Shown here: positions 54,889 to 63,067 of the stretch, piece by piece | Layout: each line of letters begins with the position of its first letter | Position numbering within the stretch: the first letter of the stretch is position 1 | Source of the DNA: Candidatus Gastranaerophilales bacterium | GTDB taxonomy: Bacteria; Cyanobacteriota; Vampirovibrionia; Gastranaerophilales; Gastranaerophilaceae | Direction of reading: 5' to 3' | DNA length: 64,000 nucleotides | Assembly (NCBI GenBank): GCA_944323425.1 | Contig: CALUSL010000006.1 | Coordinates: 25,778-89,777, forward strand | Position numbers and translations under genes: made by a program | Notes under the pieces: model-generated | Told to the model about the DNA's origin: nothing | Seen by the model: only the letters and a program-made list of their open reading frames with translations | Databases searched by the model: none

Positions 54889-55785
54889 ATGTATGAACAA
54901 GAATATCTTTGGAAATACCTCTCTTTAGACAAGTTTGTTTCTATATTAGAAAACAATGGTTTGTATTTCACTACAATTCATAATTTAAAGCAAAATATTG
55001 AGCCAGATGAATGCTGTATACTTGATTATTATCTAAAATTCCAACATGATGATGCTAATAAATTACAAGAAGAAATTAGCTTTGTAAAAAGGTTAACACC
55101 TGAAGTTGAAAAAATCATAAACGAAGATAAAGAAATCCTTACCGTTGTAGAAAAAATGAAAAAGTTTTATGAAAAATTTGAAAAGTCAAAAAATGCTTTT
55201 TCGAGTATATGCAAAGATGCAATTCAAAATATATTTATTTGTTCTTTCACAAATGATATCGTTGAAAGCTATGCTTTATGGAAAATATATCCAACCGACT
55301 TAAATGGGAACCAACAAATAAATCAAGGAATAGCTATAAGGTTTGCAAAGGAACATCTTTTGAATATTTTTAAGCAACCAACTTTTGTCTTTGAAGATGG
55401 TACCTCTATTCGGAAGTATCGAGTATTCTTAAAAAAAATGCGATATGAATCACGTGACAAAATTATAGAATATGCAAAGCAATTAAAAGATTGCAATAAC
55501 TGTAGAACTTTTTATGACTTGATACATTCTCTCAAAATAGAGTATTACAAATATGAAAAAGAAGAACGTGCTGTTATACAAATGTTTGCTGAAAATAATA
55601 ATTGCAATGGCGGATTTTTAAAAATATCACCAAAGGATTTATTTAAAGTTGGTCATACTGAAATACATATATCACCTTTTGCAACAAAATCACTAGCATC
55701 TTATGTTGAATTTTTGTTAAAAAAATTTGAATTAGATACTGATATATTAATAAAGAAATCCGACATACAAGTTGCAACAACTTAA
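54889..55785 (+). CDS. DUF2971-like protein
   Basis: About 298 aa from ATG 54889, chosen for its AAAGGA ribosome site rather than 54850. The pattern YLWKYLSLDKFVSILENNGL followed by LYFTTIHNL, later FICSFTNDIVESYALWKIY and GIAIRF, matches the layout of DUF2971 proteins (the Tyr-Lys-Tyr start, 'cares about Cys-Ser-phe/Trp' middle and Glu-Glu near the end: YKYEKEERAV). The biochemical role of this family is not firmly known; members often occur in mobile elements and genome islands, so this may be cargo with a defence role (inference). It lies between the attachment site and the integrase, in the opposite orientation to it. Confidence 0.6.
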   Translation: MYEQEYLWKYLSLDKFVSILENNGLYFTTIHNLKQNIEPDECCILDYYLKFQHDDANKLQEEISFVKRLTPEVEKIINEDKEILTVVEKMKKFYEKFEKSKNAFSSICKDAIQNIFICSFTNDIVESYALWKIYPTDLNGNQQINQGIAIRFAKEHLLNIFKQPTFVFEDGTSIRKYRVFLKKMRYESRDKIIEYAKQLKDCNNCRTFYDLIHSLKIEYYKYEKEERAVIQMFAENNNCNGGFLKISPKDLFKVGHTEIHISPFATKSLASYVEFLLKKFELDTDILIKKSDIQVATT

Positions 55786-55786
55786 A

Positions 55787-56875
55787 CTATATCAACTCAT
55801 TTATTTTCATTTCACTAGTTGCATAAACTTCAGGCATAAGGTGAGCGTATGTATTCATTGTAATCTCAAAAGAAGCGTGTCCCATTTGTTTTTGTATGTA
55901 TTTTATATTCATATCTTTCGCCAACAGCAGACTTGCATAGGTGTGTCTTAAATCATGAAATCTCACTCTTGCGACACCCGCTCCGTCCAACACTTTATTA
56001 AACCTCCTTTTAATCATATTATCAGCATCCATAAATTTACCGTTTGATTGTGAAAAAACAAGGTTCATCTCATTTGGTTTAGATTTTTGTTTTAAATCTT
56101 TTAATACATCCATAAGTTTAATGGGTACTTTAATTTCTCGAATAGAATTTTTTGTTTTAGGAGTTGTTATTATTCCTTTATGCAACGTTTTTGTAACTTT
56201 TAGTGTTGATTTTTTAAAGTTGACACAGTCCCAAGTTAAGGCTAATATCTCTCCTCGCCTCATTCCTGAATATATTGCAGTTAATAACAAAGGATAAAAG
56301 TCAGGATAATTCTTTTGTGAGAAATCCAAAACAGCGTCTATTTCCTCTTTTGTTAAAAAACTCATTTCTATATGTTCAACTTTCAACTTTTTAACTCTCT
56401 GCACAGGATTAAACATAATATACCCATTTTCAATAGCCCAGTTAAAAATGGTTCCCATTGAAGTCAGAATATTGTTAATTGTTTTATTTGAAAAACCTTC
56501 TTTTTGTTTCTGTTTTATAAATTGACTTATAATAAGAGTATTTATATCGACAAGCTTTATATCTTTGAAGAAATTTTTTAGATGTAAATTATAATGATCC
56601 TTATAACTTCTGATTGTTGAGGGCTTTAAATTCACCTCTGCATATAAAGTAATAAATTTTTCTACAACCTCTTTAAACTTAATATTTCTATCTTGTATTG
56701 AAGTGCTGCCGGCGTTTGCATTTTGCATAGCCTCTGATTGAGCCTTTTCGGCATCGGGCTTTGTTTTAAAGCCCGATTTTTGATGTCTTTTGCCGAAAAT
56801 ATCATAAAAATCATATCCCCAACTGGCAACCTTGTTTCCATCTTTGTTTGTATGATAGCGTCTTTTAATTGACAT
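55787..56875 (-). CDS. Tyrosine-family site-specific integrase
   Basis: 362 aa. An N-terminal arm-binding-like region (RYHTNKDGNKVASWGYDFYD) precedes a SAM-like core-binding domain (about 70-160) and the catalytic domain. Catalytic residues visible: Arg in IYSGMRRGEIL, His and Arg in FHDLRHTYAS, His in QMGHASFEIT and Tyr in MNTYAHLMP. It is a Tn916/phage-type integrase that should recombine the element into the tRNA-fMet gene. Its start overlaps the excisionase-like gene by 11 bases, so both are made together. Confidence 0.95.
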   Translation of the reverse strand: MSIKRRYHTNKDGNKVASWGYDFYDIFGKRHQKSGFKTKPDAEKAQSEAMQNANAGSTSIQDRNIKFKEVVEKFITLYAEVNLKPSTIRSYKDHYNLHLKNFFKDIKLVDINTLIISQFIKQKQKEGFSNKTINNILTSMGTIFNWAIENGYIMFNPVQRVKKLKVEHIEMSFLTKEEIDAVLDFSQKNYPDFYPLLLTAIYSGMRRGEILALTWDCVNFKKSTLKVTKTLHKGIITTPKTKNSIREIKVPIKLMDVLKDLKQKSKPNEMNLVFSQSNGKFMDADNMIKRRFNKVLDGAGVARVRFHDLRHTYASLLLAKDMNIKYIQKQMGHASFEITMNTYAHLMPEVYATSEMKINELI

Positions 56876-57062
56876 AAAGATTTCCCCCGTTATTGAGAAT
56901 CTGCATTATATGTTCTTCTGTAAGCTTTATTCGTTTACCTATCTTGATGCAAGGAAGTTGCCCTTTCCATTTCATGTTATAAAGTGTTCCTTTTGGAATT
57001 CCTAAAATCTTTGAAACTTCATCTAGGCTATAAATTCTCGGAATTCGATTTATATTTTCCAT
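56865..57062 (-). CDS. Excisionase-like helix-turn-helix protein
   Basis: 65 aa of the MerR/HTH_17 type: IYSLDEVSKILGIPKGTLYN then WKGQLPCIKIGKRIKL. This is the pattern of small DNA-binding proteins acting as recombination directionality factors next to integrases. AAGGAG ribosome site 5 bases before the ATG. The gap 57063-57173 upstream holds a 9-bp inverted repeat TACACTATT/AATAGTGTA (57100-57108 and 57140-57148), a possible operator. Confidence 0.85.
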   Translation of the reverse strand: MENINRIPRIYSLDEVSKILGIPKGTLYNMKWKGQLPCIKIGKRIKLTEEHIMQILNNGGNLYVN

Positions 57063-57173
57063 ATTTTCTCCTTTTTTATAAAAATAAAATTTTTGTGATT
57101 ACACTATTACTTTTCCAGAAACAACACCAGAAAATAAACAATAGTGTATATTTGAGTGGTAATTAGGGGTGAA

Positions 57174-59102
57174 TTACTCATCATTACTTAGATTACCTAA
57201 TACGGTTTCAAGCTCTGCTAATGAGTTTTCGGTATTAACATTGCTATTACAAGAAGGGCTAAACCCTGAAAATTCCCATACATCTGCAAATTCTGTGATA
57301 TCCAAAACAACTGAATTTCTTCTTGTTCCTTTATAATATCCTGTTGTACTTAATTCAACCACCCTATAGTCACATTTTAGGTAATTGTTAAAAACACTTA
57401 GTTTAATTTTTCGATTTTCATCTCTAAAAAAATGATTGTATGCACATAACATTGTATCCTTGTGAAAAGTTAAATATACCCTTCCGTCAACAGTCTGTTT
57501 AACTTTATAATGAACTTCATTAGCAATAATATTATGATTTTTAAGGGTTAATAAACTATCTATAAGCATATCAATTGGAGTTGGAAGTTCTTTATAATGT
57601 TCAACAACACCTTTTGCATACTCTAAAATCTCAAGATGTATATTCTCTGGAGTATAGTTTGCGATTTCTTCCAATAATGTTAGACCTGTCCACATATATG
57701 CAATATTGTAAAAAATTCTCGGTACTACACTATTGTCTAAATAATGTTTTAAATAATTTTCCAGTTCTTTATGGATAGAAATGACATAATCGTTATCAAA
57801 TTCTAAGAGTTTTGGAAGTAGCAGAGAAAGCTCTTCCCTATTCTCTCTGTTTTCACCAAAATACTTAAATTTATCAGTATTAAGCGAATTTTTCATGATA
57901 GTTATTACATTTGCTCTATTTGCAAGCTCTGGAATATCCGGTAATGTACTATTTGTTGAATAAATAGCCTGTGAACAAGCTGGTCTTTTATTTATCTTCT
58001 TTTTATCATTATTATCACCTTTGGCTCTTGAAACAGCTTTAAACATACCTTTTAAGTAATTTGCAAATCCTTTTGATTCAATGATAGTGTCAGATAAATC
58101 ATCTATACAAATGTTCATTCCGTTTACAAGTTGAGTTAAAGTTAACTGCCCATATACAGTAGAATTACCAGCAATTAAAAAATCTTCATCCATCCCGAAA
58201 ATAGCATTACCATTTTCTACAGTAGTAGATTTACCGCTACCACTGACGCCTGCAATGATGAGTATGGGAACACCCATTTTTTCTTTAAAAGTACTAAAAA
58301 ATAGCCCCATAATCATATGTCCAATAGCTAATAATGCCAAGACCGCATTGGCTCCCCAACTTTCACAAGTATTTTTAATGAAATTTTTAGCTATGCATTG
58401 TGGTGATTTATTACTAGTGCTTAATTTTGGAAGTTTAAAGCATTGTTCATCATTTGCTTTTATAAATACATTCTTTTCTAATGTTGGTATTAATCCGCTT
58501 TCATTTGCCCTATAAACAGAGCCTTTATCAATAAGAAAATCTCCACCTAAAAATTGTTGAGACTTGATTATTCCACAGTTTTCGTAGACAATAATTGTTT
58601 TTTCTATTTTAGACAGTACACAATCTTCCATGAAGTTTTTGAATTCTGTAGCAGTAAAAGTTATTTGAAAATAATTGTCATTTTGGCTTAAGTTTTCTTG
58701 GAATTTGTTTACATCAAACTTTGCATTGTGGCTAACTTTAATATTCTTTTTAATATAACCATTACTGGCTTTAAGACTTATTGATAAGTAATGACAATCA
58801 TCTTGATTGCTATAATTGTTATAGATGTGTACTACATCAAATACTTCTTCTACGGTAAAGTTAGCTTTTTTTCTCACTCGGATAATTTCTGTATTAAAAT
58901 TTACGAAAACAATGATACCAAACATTTCCAGGAAAAATTTATTTTTATCAGGTTTTGCATAATTTTCGCTATATTTAAAACTGTAATCACTTAAAAAATT
59001 CAAGGCTTTTATTTGTTTTTCATATGAAGAAAAAATATCTATAAAAGGATTTTTCACAAAATCAATTGGGCTTGTTATTTCATTAGTTGGTTTATTTTCC
59101 AT
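57174..59102 (-). CDS. P-loop ATPase, primase-helicase-like replication protein
   Basis: About 642 aa from ATG 59102 (SD AAAGGAAA). The middle holds an ATPase core: Walker A IIAGVSGSGKSTTVEN and Walker B MNICIDDLSDTI, followed by a sensor-like CSQAIYSTNSTLPDI. The layout resembles DUF927 or superfamily 3-type helicases that work with prim-pol proteins in integrated elements and satellites. The N-terminal 250 residues and C-terminal region are not recognised. The 11-base overlap with the prim-pol gene upstream supports a joint replication role. Confidence 0.75.
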   Translation of the reverse strand: MENKPTNEITSPIDFVKNPFIDIFSSYEKQIKALNFLSDYSFKYSENYAKPDKNKFFLEMFGIIVFVNFNTEIIRVRKKANFTVEEVFDVVHIYNNYSNQDDCHYLSISLKASNGYIKKNIKVSHNAKFDVNKFQENLSQNDNYFQITFTATEFKNFMEDCVLSKIEKTIIVYENCGIIKSQQFLGGDFLIDKGSVYRANESGLIPTLEKNVFIKANDEQCFKLPKLSTSNKSPQCIAKNFIKNTCESWGANAVLALLAIGHMIMGLFFSTFKEKMGVPILIIAGVSGSGKSTTVENGNAIFGMDEDFLIAGNSTVYGQLTLTQLVNGMNICIDDLSDTIIESKGFANYLKGMFKAVSRAKGDNNDKKKINKRPACSQAIYSTNSTLPDIPELANRANVITIMKNSLNTDKFKYFGENRENREELSLLLPKLLEFDNDYVISIHKELENYLKHYLDNSVVPRIFYNIAYMWTGLTLLEEIANYTPENIHLEILEYAKGVVEHYKELPTPIDMLIDSLLTLKNHNIIANEVHYKVKQTVDGRVYLTFHKDTMLCAYNHFFRDENRKIKLSVFNNYLKCDYRVVELSTTGYYKGTRRNSVVLDITEFADVWEFSGFSPSCNSNVNTENSLAELETVLGNLSNDE

Positions 59103-59949
59103 AGTTTTCCTTTCTATTTCGTTTACAAAAAGCACAATCTGCAAAAATGTGCTCTATTGTTTGACAAGTAACGTGATATTTGCATGCATTTGTGAATTTC
59201 TTTTTGACCAAAATTGGATTATAGTCAGGATGAGGACGGCTATAAAAGTCGAAAAGAGCTTCTCCGTTTGATAATGAGTTTAAAACACAAGCAAATAAAT
59301 GCCATGACGGTTCATCCAGCGTTGCGGCACAATCAACACAATACTTTATAAAAAGACAGTTGTCGTACATTTTCTTGAAATCACCGTCAATTACGTTTCG
59401 TTGATTATGCTCATCACAAGTATCTTGAACAAATTTTATGCTTTGCTTTGTTTTGTTGATGTAATCTAACCATGCCGGTGGTAATTTGGCTATTGTAATA
59501 TTGCCATTATTATCAATACCCTTGATAAATCGGTAAGATACGCCATTGATAGAACTTGGTTCACATAATATATAACCGTTCCACCTAATGTCGCAATCTT
59601 TACCAATTTTACCAATCGGATCTATAATCCCATCATCGCTGAAAATCAAATGAATTCCACCTCTTGGTGTAGATTGGGTTAAAGTTAATGGCAGTTCTCC
59701 GATTTGTCTTTCAAGATTTTTAATCGTTTCTATACCATTTAATCCTTTTCTTAAATCCACATCAAGGTCAAGAACAAAGATATTTGATAATCTACAGGCT
59801 ATAGCGACATTAAAATTAGGTTTAATCAGCTCATTAATGTTGAGGTTCTTTCGAGCATCATAATATCCGTGTTTAGTTGCAGGTACTTTCTGGTTTTGTT
59901 TACATCGAAATAGAGCAAAACACATTTCGATATTAGCTTTGCGGTTCAT
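59092..59949 (-). CDS. Prim-pol type primase-polymerase
   Basis: 285 aa. Bifunctional primase/polymerase fold (prim-pol) as in archaeal plasmids, phages and integrated elements. Acidic metal-binding LDLDVD, then STPRGGIHLIF with the basic/His motif. The C-terminal ~90 residues end in a Cys/His group (YHVTCQTIEHIFADCAFCKR), a likely zinc site. AAGGAGGG ribosome site. It probably starts replication of the excised element together with the helicase-like protein. Confidence 0.85.
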   Translation of the reverse strand: MNRKANIEMCFALFRCKQNQKVPATKHGYYDARKNLNINELIKPNFNVAIACRLSNIFVLDLDVDLRKGLNGIETIKNLERQIGELPLTLTQSTPRGGIHLIFSDDGIIDPIGKIGKDCDIRWNGYILCEPSSINGVSYRFIKGIDNNGNITIAKLPPAWLDYINKTKQSIKFVQDTCDEHNQRNVIDGDFKKMYDNCLFIKYCVDCAATLDEPSWHLFACVLNSLSNGEALFDFYSRPHPDYNPILVKKKFTNACKYHVTCQTIEHIFADCAFCKRNRKENYGK

Positions 59950-60414
59950 ACACCCTCCTTTCTTCTTGTAAAATTTTGCATGCCGCAGCTAGGGTATAGG
60001 AAAGCTCCTATCCCTTGTTTAAGAGGAGATGAACCACATCTTTATCTTGATTTTTGCTTGTCTTTAATTTATAATGGTTGAAGAAATATTTTAGTTGTGG
60101 GTTCATCTCACAATTTTTTTTTGCTAGTATTATATATTATTCAATTTTCAAAGTACAAAATATTTAATATAATAAATAAATTAAATATCACAAGATGATT
60201 TTCGTCAAACATTGAAAACCCTTGCTATATCTTGATTAAAGCAGATTTTGAAATTATTTTCAAACAAGTTCCTAGTCAAAAACAAAATAGAACAAAAAAC
60301 GTCAAAAGTCTTGCTATACCTATATAGTAAGACAGATTAAATTTTTAAATTTTTCTTGAGAGTTTGCAGAATATGCTATTTTGCGTAAAAAATTTAAAAA
60401 AAAATAAATTATTC
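59950..60414. promoter_or_regulatory. Hairpin-rich control region of the element, candidate replication origin
   Basis: 465 bases with no gene, very AT-rich. It contains a hairpin at 59992-60014 (ATAGGA/TCCTAT with GGG/CCC). A long-range inverted repeat GAGATGAACC (60026-60035) / GGTTCATCTC (60100-60109) is followed by a run of eight T. A strong 11-bp hairpin GTCTTGCTATA/TATAGTAAGAC lies at 60308-60333. CTTGCTATA also occurs near 60230. The prim-pol promoter must lie here. An origin, a small antisense or attenuator RNA, or repressor operators would each fit; none is proven. Confidence 0.5.
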
Positions 60415-61083
60415 TTAATATTTACTAGCAAAAGGCCACAAAGCCTTAAAACGCCCATTTTTACAATAAATTAATTTATCCAGGTAATCGTTTAGATCTA
60501 CCTCTTGCATGTCGTCATCATATCCCGTATATGATATTGTTGATACTAATCTTTGATTGTCGGCAGTATCATTTATTATTAAGTCAAACCAATAAACAGA
60601 GTTTGAAGTTGGAATAACAAAATAGGTTTTGTTCTTATATTTTTCTAATCTTAATTTTTCTCGTTTTGCAATAGATTCTTTTAATGCTTTAATCCTCTCT
60701 TCTTTTTCTGCCCTCTTTAAATATTCAATATCTTCGAATTCTGCAGTCATCATATATTTTTCTTTATTAAATGCTTTAGTTATTTTCTCTTTAATATTCT
60801 TTGCTATAATATAAGAATAATCTTGCAAGCTATATTTCTTTGAATTACAAATTGCCCCTATAGATTTCATTAGGCTTTCGCCTCTTTTAGCTTTTTTTAA
60901 CTCTAAAACAGCCTTTAAAAATTTGTACTCTTGAGGCGAAAGTTTAACAAACCTACCACACAGATAAATCCCTCTTGTTTTACTATTACTCTCAAAAATA
61001 AGGATATACTTTGAGAACAAGTCTACAATTTCATCTTCAGAAAGACCTTGTAAAGTTGTTTCTACCCAATATTTTCTTGCCAT
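60415..61083 (-). CDS. Hypothetical protein with OmpR-like winged-helix region
   Basis: 222 aa, AAGGAG ribosome site. Residues about 38-80 read GIYLCGRFVKLSPQEYKFLK then AVLELKKAKRGESL, the spacing of an OmpR/PhoB-type winged helix, but no receiver precedes it. A long charged helix (EYLKRAEKEERIKALKESIA) is followed by a C-terminal beta-rich domain with acidic motif YDDDMQEVDLND. Likely a DNA-binding regulator of the element; function inferred. Confidence 0.6.
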   Translation of the reverse strand: MARKYWVETTLQGLSEDEIVDLFSKYILIFESNSKTRGIYLCGRFVKLSPQEYKFLKAVLELKKAKRGESLMKSIGAICNSKKYSLQDYSYIIAKNIKEKITKAFNKEKYMMTAEFEDIEYLKRAEKEERIKALKESIAKREKLRLEKYKNKTYFVIPTSNSVYWFDLIINDTADNQRLVSTISYTGYDDDMQEVDLNDYLDKLIYCKNGRFKALWPFASKY

Positions 61084-61210
61084 ACAAACTCCTTTTCAGA
61101 GAATTATAACAAAAAAGAAAACTAATTAGAAATTTAAATAAATAATATTTAAAATACCTTAAAATGTTAATCTCGTTTAACCCAGATAGCGGAAATGAGA
61201 TAATTTAATC

Positions 61211-62191
61211 TTATATTTTAATTTGTAGATCATCTTCTTTTAGATTCGGATACAGGTGTAGTAATATTTTAGCAAGAATTTTCTTTACGTTGGTTTTGAC
61301 AACGAAAGGGTTAACCATAAGTTCATGTGCAATCTCTCTTGCCTCATAGCCTCTTTTAATCAGGTTGAAAAATTCGATTTCACGTTCTTCAATTCTGTTG
61401 CCGTCCTTGAAGTCACAGGCAAGAGGCTCATCCGGTCTGATTTTATATTTTTTCAGCATTATTTCAATTTCTGCATGTGTTAAATCTACAAATTCTTTTA
61501 TTTTAACTTCCGGCTGTTGTTTTATCATATTCAAAGCTGTTTCAACTGATATTTTCCTTAAAAAAGCCCATTCTCTAAAGTATTTCGTATAATAATCAAC
61601 ATTTCTAACGTCAACTATTGAGCAACCGTTTTCATCTTTTTTTACTGTTATTGTTTCATCAGCGGTTGAAATATTTTTGTTGCTGACAACAATCAGCTGA
61701 GTATTTTTACTAGTGACTGAAATTGCTTTTTCTAAGGTTGTATCCATATTATGATACTGCGGACAGTCAATCAGGTGTGGTCCAATTACATAAAAGAAAG
61801 CTGCAAATGTCTTGCATTCACTTTTACTAATATCACTGTCACCTGTATAAGAAGTAATACATTTACAAATGCCGGTGGTTTTTGTTATTTCTTTTGTTAT
61901 TTTAAAACTGTTAATCCGGTTGTTATCAAAATTGGATGTAGAAACTTCAACCGTAACTTTTGCATAATTTTTTCCAGCCGTAATATAGTTTTCTAAATTT
62001 TCAGGTTCATCTTCTGAAAATACAAAATTTATTGCATTAATAATATTGCTTTTGCCCGAGCCTTTTGCACCTGTAATAATATTCAACTGATTGTCAAAAG
62101 GAATTTTGCAACTACCAGAGAATGATTTGAAATTTTCAAGTTCAATACTTAAAATACACAAATCCTGCTTATCTCCGGTTCTAATAATCAT
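61211..62191 (-). CDS. SMC-head-like ATPase fused to LuxR-type helix-turn-helix
   Basis: 326 aa from ATG 62191 (SD CAGGAG). Residues 13-50 match the N-lobe of an SMC head: IELENFKSFSG, IPFDNQLNIITGAKGSGKSN (Walker A 41-48) and NAINFVFSED. After about 70 residues comes what aligns with the SMC C-lobe: SDISKSECKTFAAFFYVIG (signature LSGGE reduced to SKSEC), HLIDCPQ (Walker B Asp kept, catalytic Glu now Cys143) and SKNTQLIVVSNKN where SMC has TQFIVITHRK. The coiled coils and hinge are missing. Residues about 268-312 form a LuxR/GerE HTH (EEREIEFFNLIKRGYEAREI then AHELMVNPFVVKTNVKKIL). It looks like an ATP-binding but non-hydrolysing sensor that regulates transcription. Unusual fusion; no family name known to me. 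Confidence 0.75.
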   Translation of the reverse strand: MIIRTGDKQDLCILSIELENFKSFSGSCKIPFDNQLNIITGAKGSGKSNIINAINFVFSEDEPENLENYITAGKNYAKVTVEVSTSNFDNNRINSFKITKEITKTTGICKCITSYTGDSDISKSECKTFAAFFYVIGPHLIDCPQYHNMDTTLEKAISVTSKNTQLIVVSNKNISTADETITVKKDENGCSIVDVRNVDYYTKYFREWAFLRKISVETALNMIKQQPEVKIKEFVDLTHAEIEIMLKKYKIRPDEPLACDFKDGNRIEEREIEFFNLIKRGYEAREIAHELMVNPFVVKTNVKKILAKILLHLYPNLKEDDLQIKI

Positions 62192-62271
62192 TGCAAAACT
62201 CCTGAAAATCAAGTAACTCTTATAATTTTAATTTTTAATTATAATAACAAGCCTGAAAAACGTCAAATGGC

Positions 62272-63021
62272 TTAGTTCCAACGGCAAAGCCTTTCTTCTA
62301 CTTTTACGTAGCAATCTGTATCACCCTGCTTGCATTCTTTTTTTACCTGAGGAATTATTTCCGTATCTAAATTTATACAACCGCAGCCGTTAAAAAATCC
62401 TTCTACAGTATTGGTATCTTCAAGTCCTAATGGTGCATTCTGAGCGGATTGCTTATTTTGTTCTTCTTGTAAAACGTCTGTTATACTTTTATTACGCTCT
62501 TTTTCAAGCATTTGCTGGTATTCTTCATTTGACATTGTAGGTTCCCCAAACAGTGCATTATTGATTTTATTACCTTCCTCAGCCATTTTTTTATGCTGCT
62601 TTTCCATTTCTGTAATCTGATATTTCAACATTTCTGTAGGATTATTTGCGATTCTAAATGCTTCATACAGACAGACTACAAAAACTATAATTACAAAAAT
62701 AATAATAAGCTTAATTATAAGTCCAAGACAGCCGGCTGCCGTTTTCATTTCTTCTTCATTTTTTGGAATAATATTACTGATATTATCTACAATACCGGCA
62801 GGTTCATAGCAGTCATTTATATTCTCAACTTCTATTGGGTCGATTTCAAGTTTACACTGTTTTATATCATTTTTCTCAGCATAAAAATTCCAATGCTTAC
62901 AATTTTCGCAATATTTACTTATTAACTTTGAACGTTTATAAGCAATTTCAGATTGTTCGGCTTTCTTTTCCTGTTCTTCTTTAAAAGCCTTTTTACGTTT
63001 TTCAATTTCATCCTTATCCAT
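62272..63021 (-). CDS. Membrane protein with zinc-ribbon-like N-terminus and Cys-rich C-terminus
   Basis: 249 aa. A charged, coiled-coil-like start is followed by KYCENCKHWNFY and two later Cys (QCKLEI, NDCYEP), a four-Cys zinc-ribbon pattern. A single transmembrane helix comes next (LGLIIKLIIIFVIIVFVVCL), then a Met/Glu/Gln-rich helix and a compact tail with six Cys (GCGCINLD, VKKECKQGDTDCYVK, ERLCRW), which could form disulfides if outside the cytoplasm. No family recognised. It may be co-transcribed with the SMC/LuxR gene (80-bp gap). Confidence 0.65.
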   Translation of the reverse strand: MDKDEIEKRKKAFKEEQEKKAEQSEIAYKRSKLISKYCENCKHWNFYAEKNDIKQCKLEIDPIEVENINDCYEPAGIVDNISNIIPKNEEEMKTAAGCLGLIIKLIIIFVIIVFVVCLYEAFRIANNPTEMLKYQITEMEKQHKKMAEEGNKINNALFGEPTMSNEEYQQMLEKERNKSITDVLQEEQNKQSAQNAPLGLEDTNTVEGFFNGCGCINLDTEIIPQVKKECKQGDTDCYVKVEERLCRWN

Positions 63022-63067
63022 ATTAGACCTCTTTTAATTAAACTTTTTACTACATACTATTTTTTAT

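Noticed and set aside
61120..61200. Imperfect inverted repeat ATCTCGTTT/AAATGAGAT as terminator
   Set aside because: It has a mismatch, a long loop and no clear T run after it on the minus strand.
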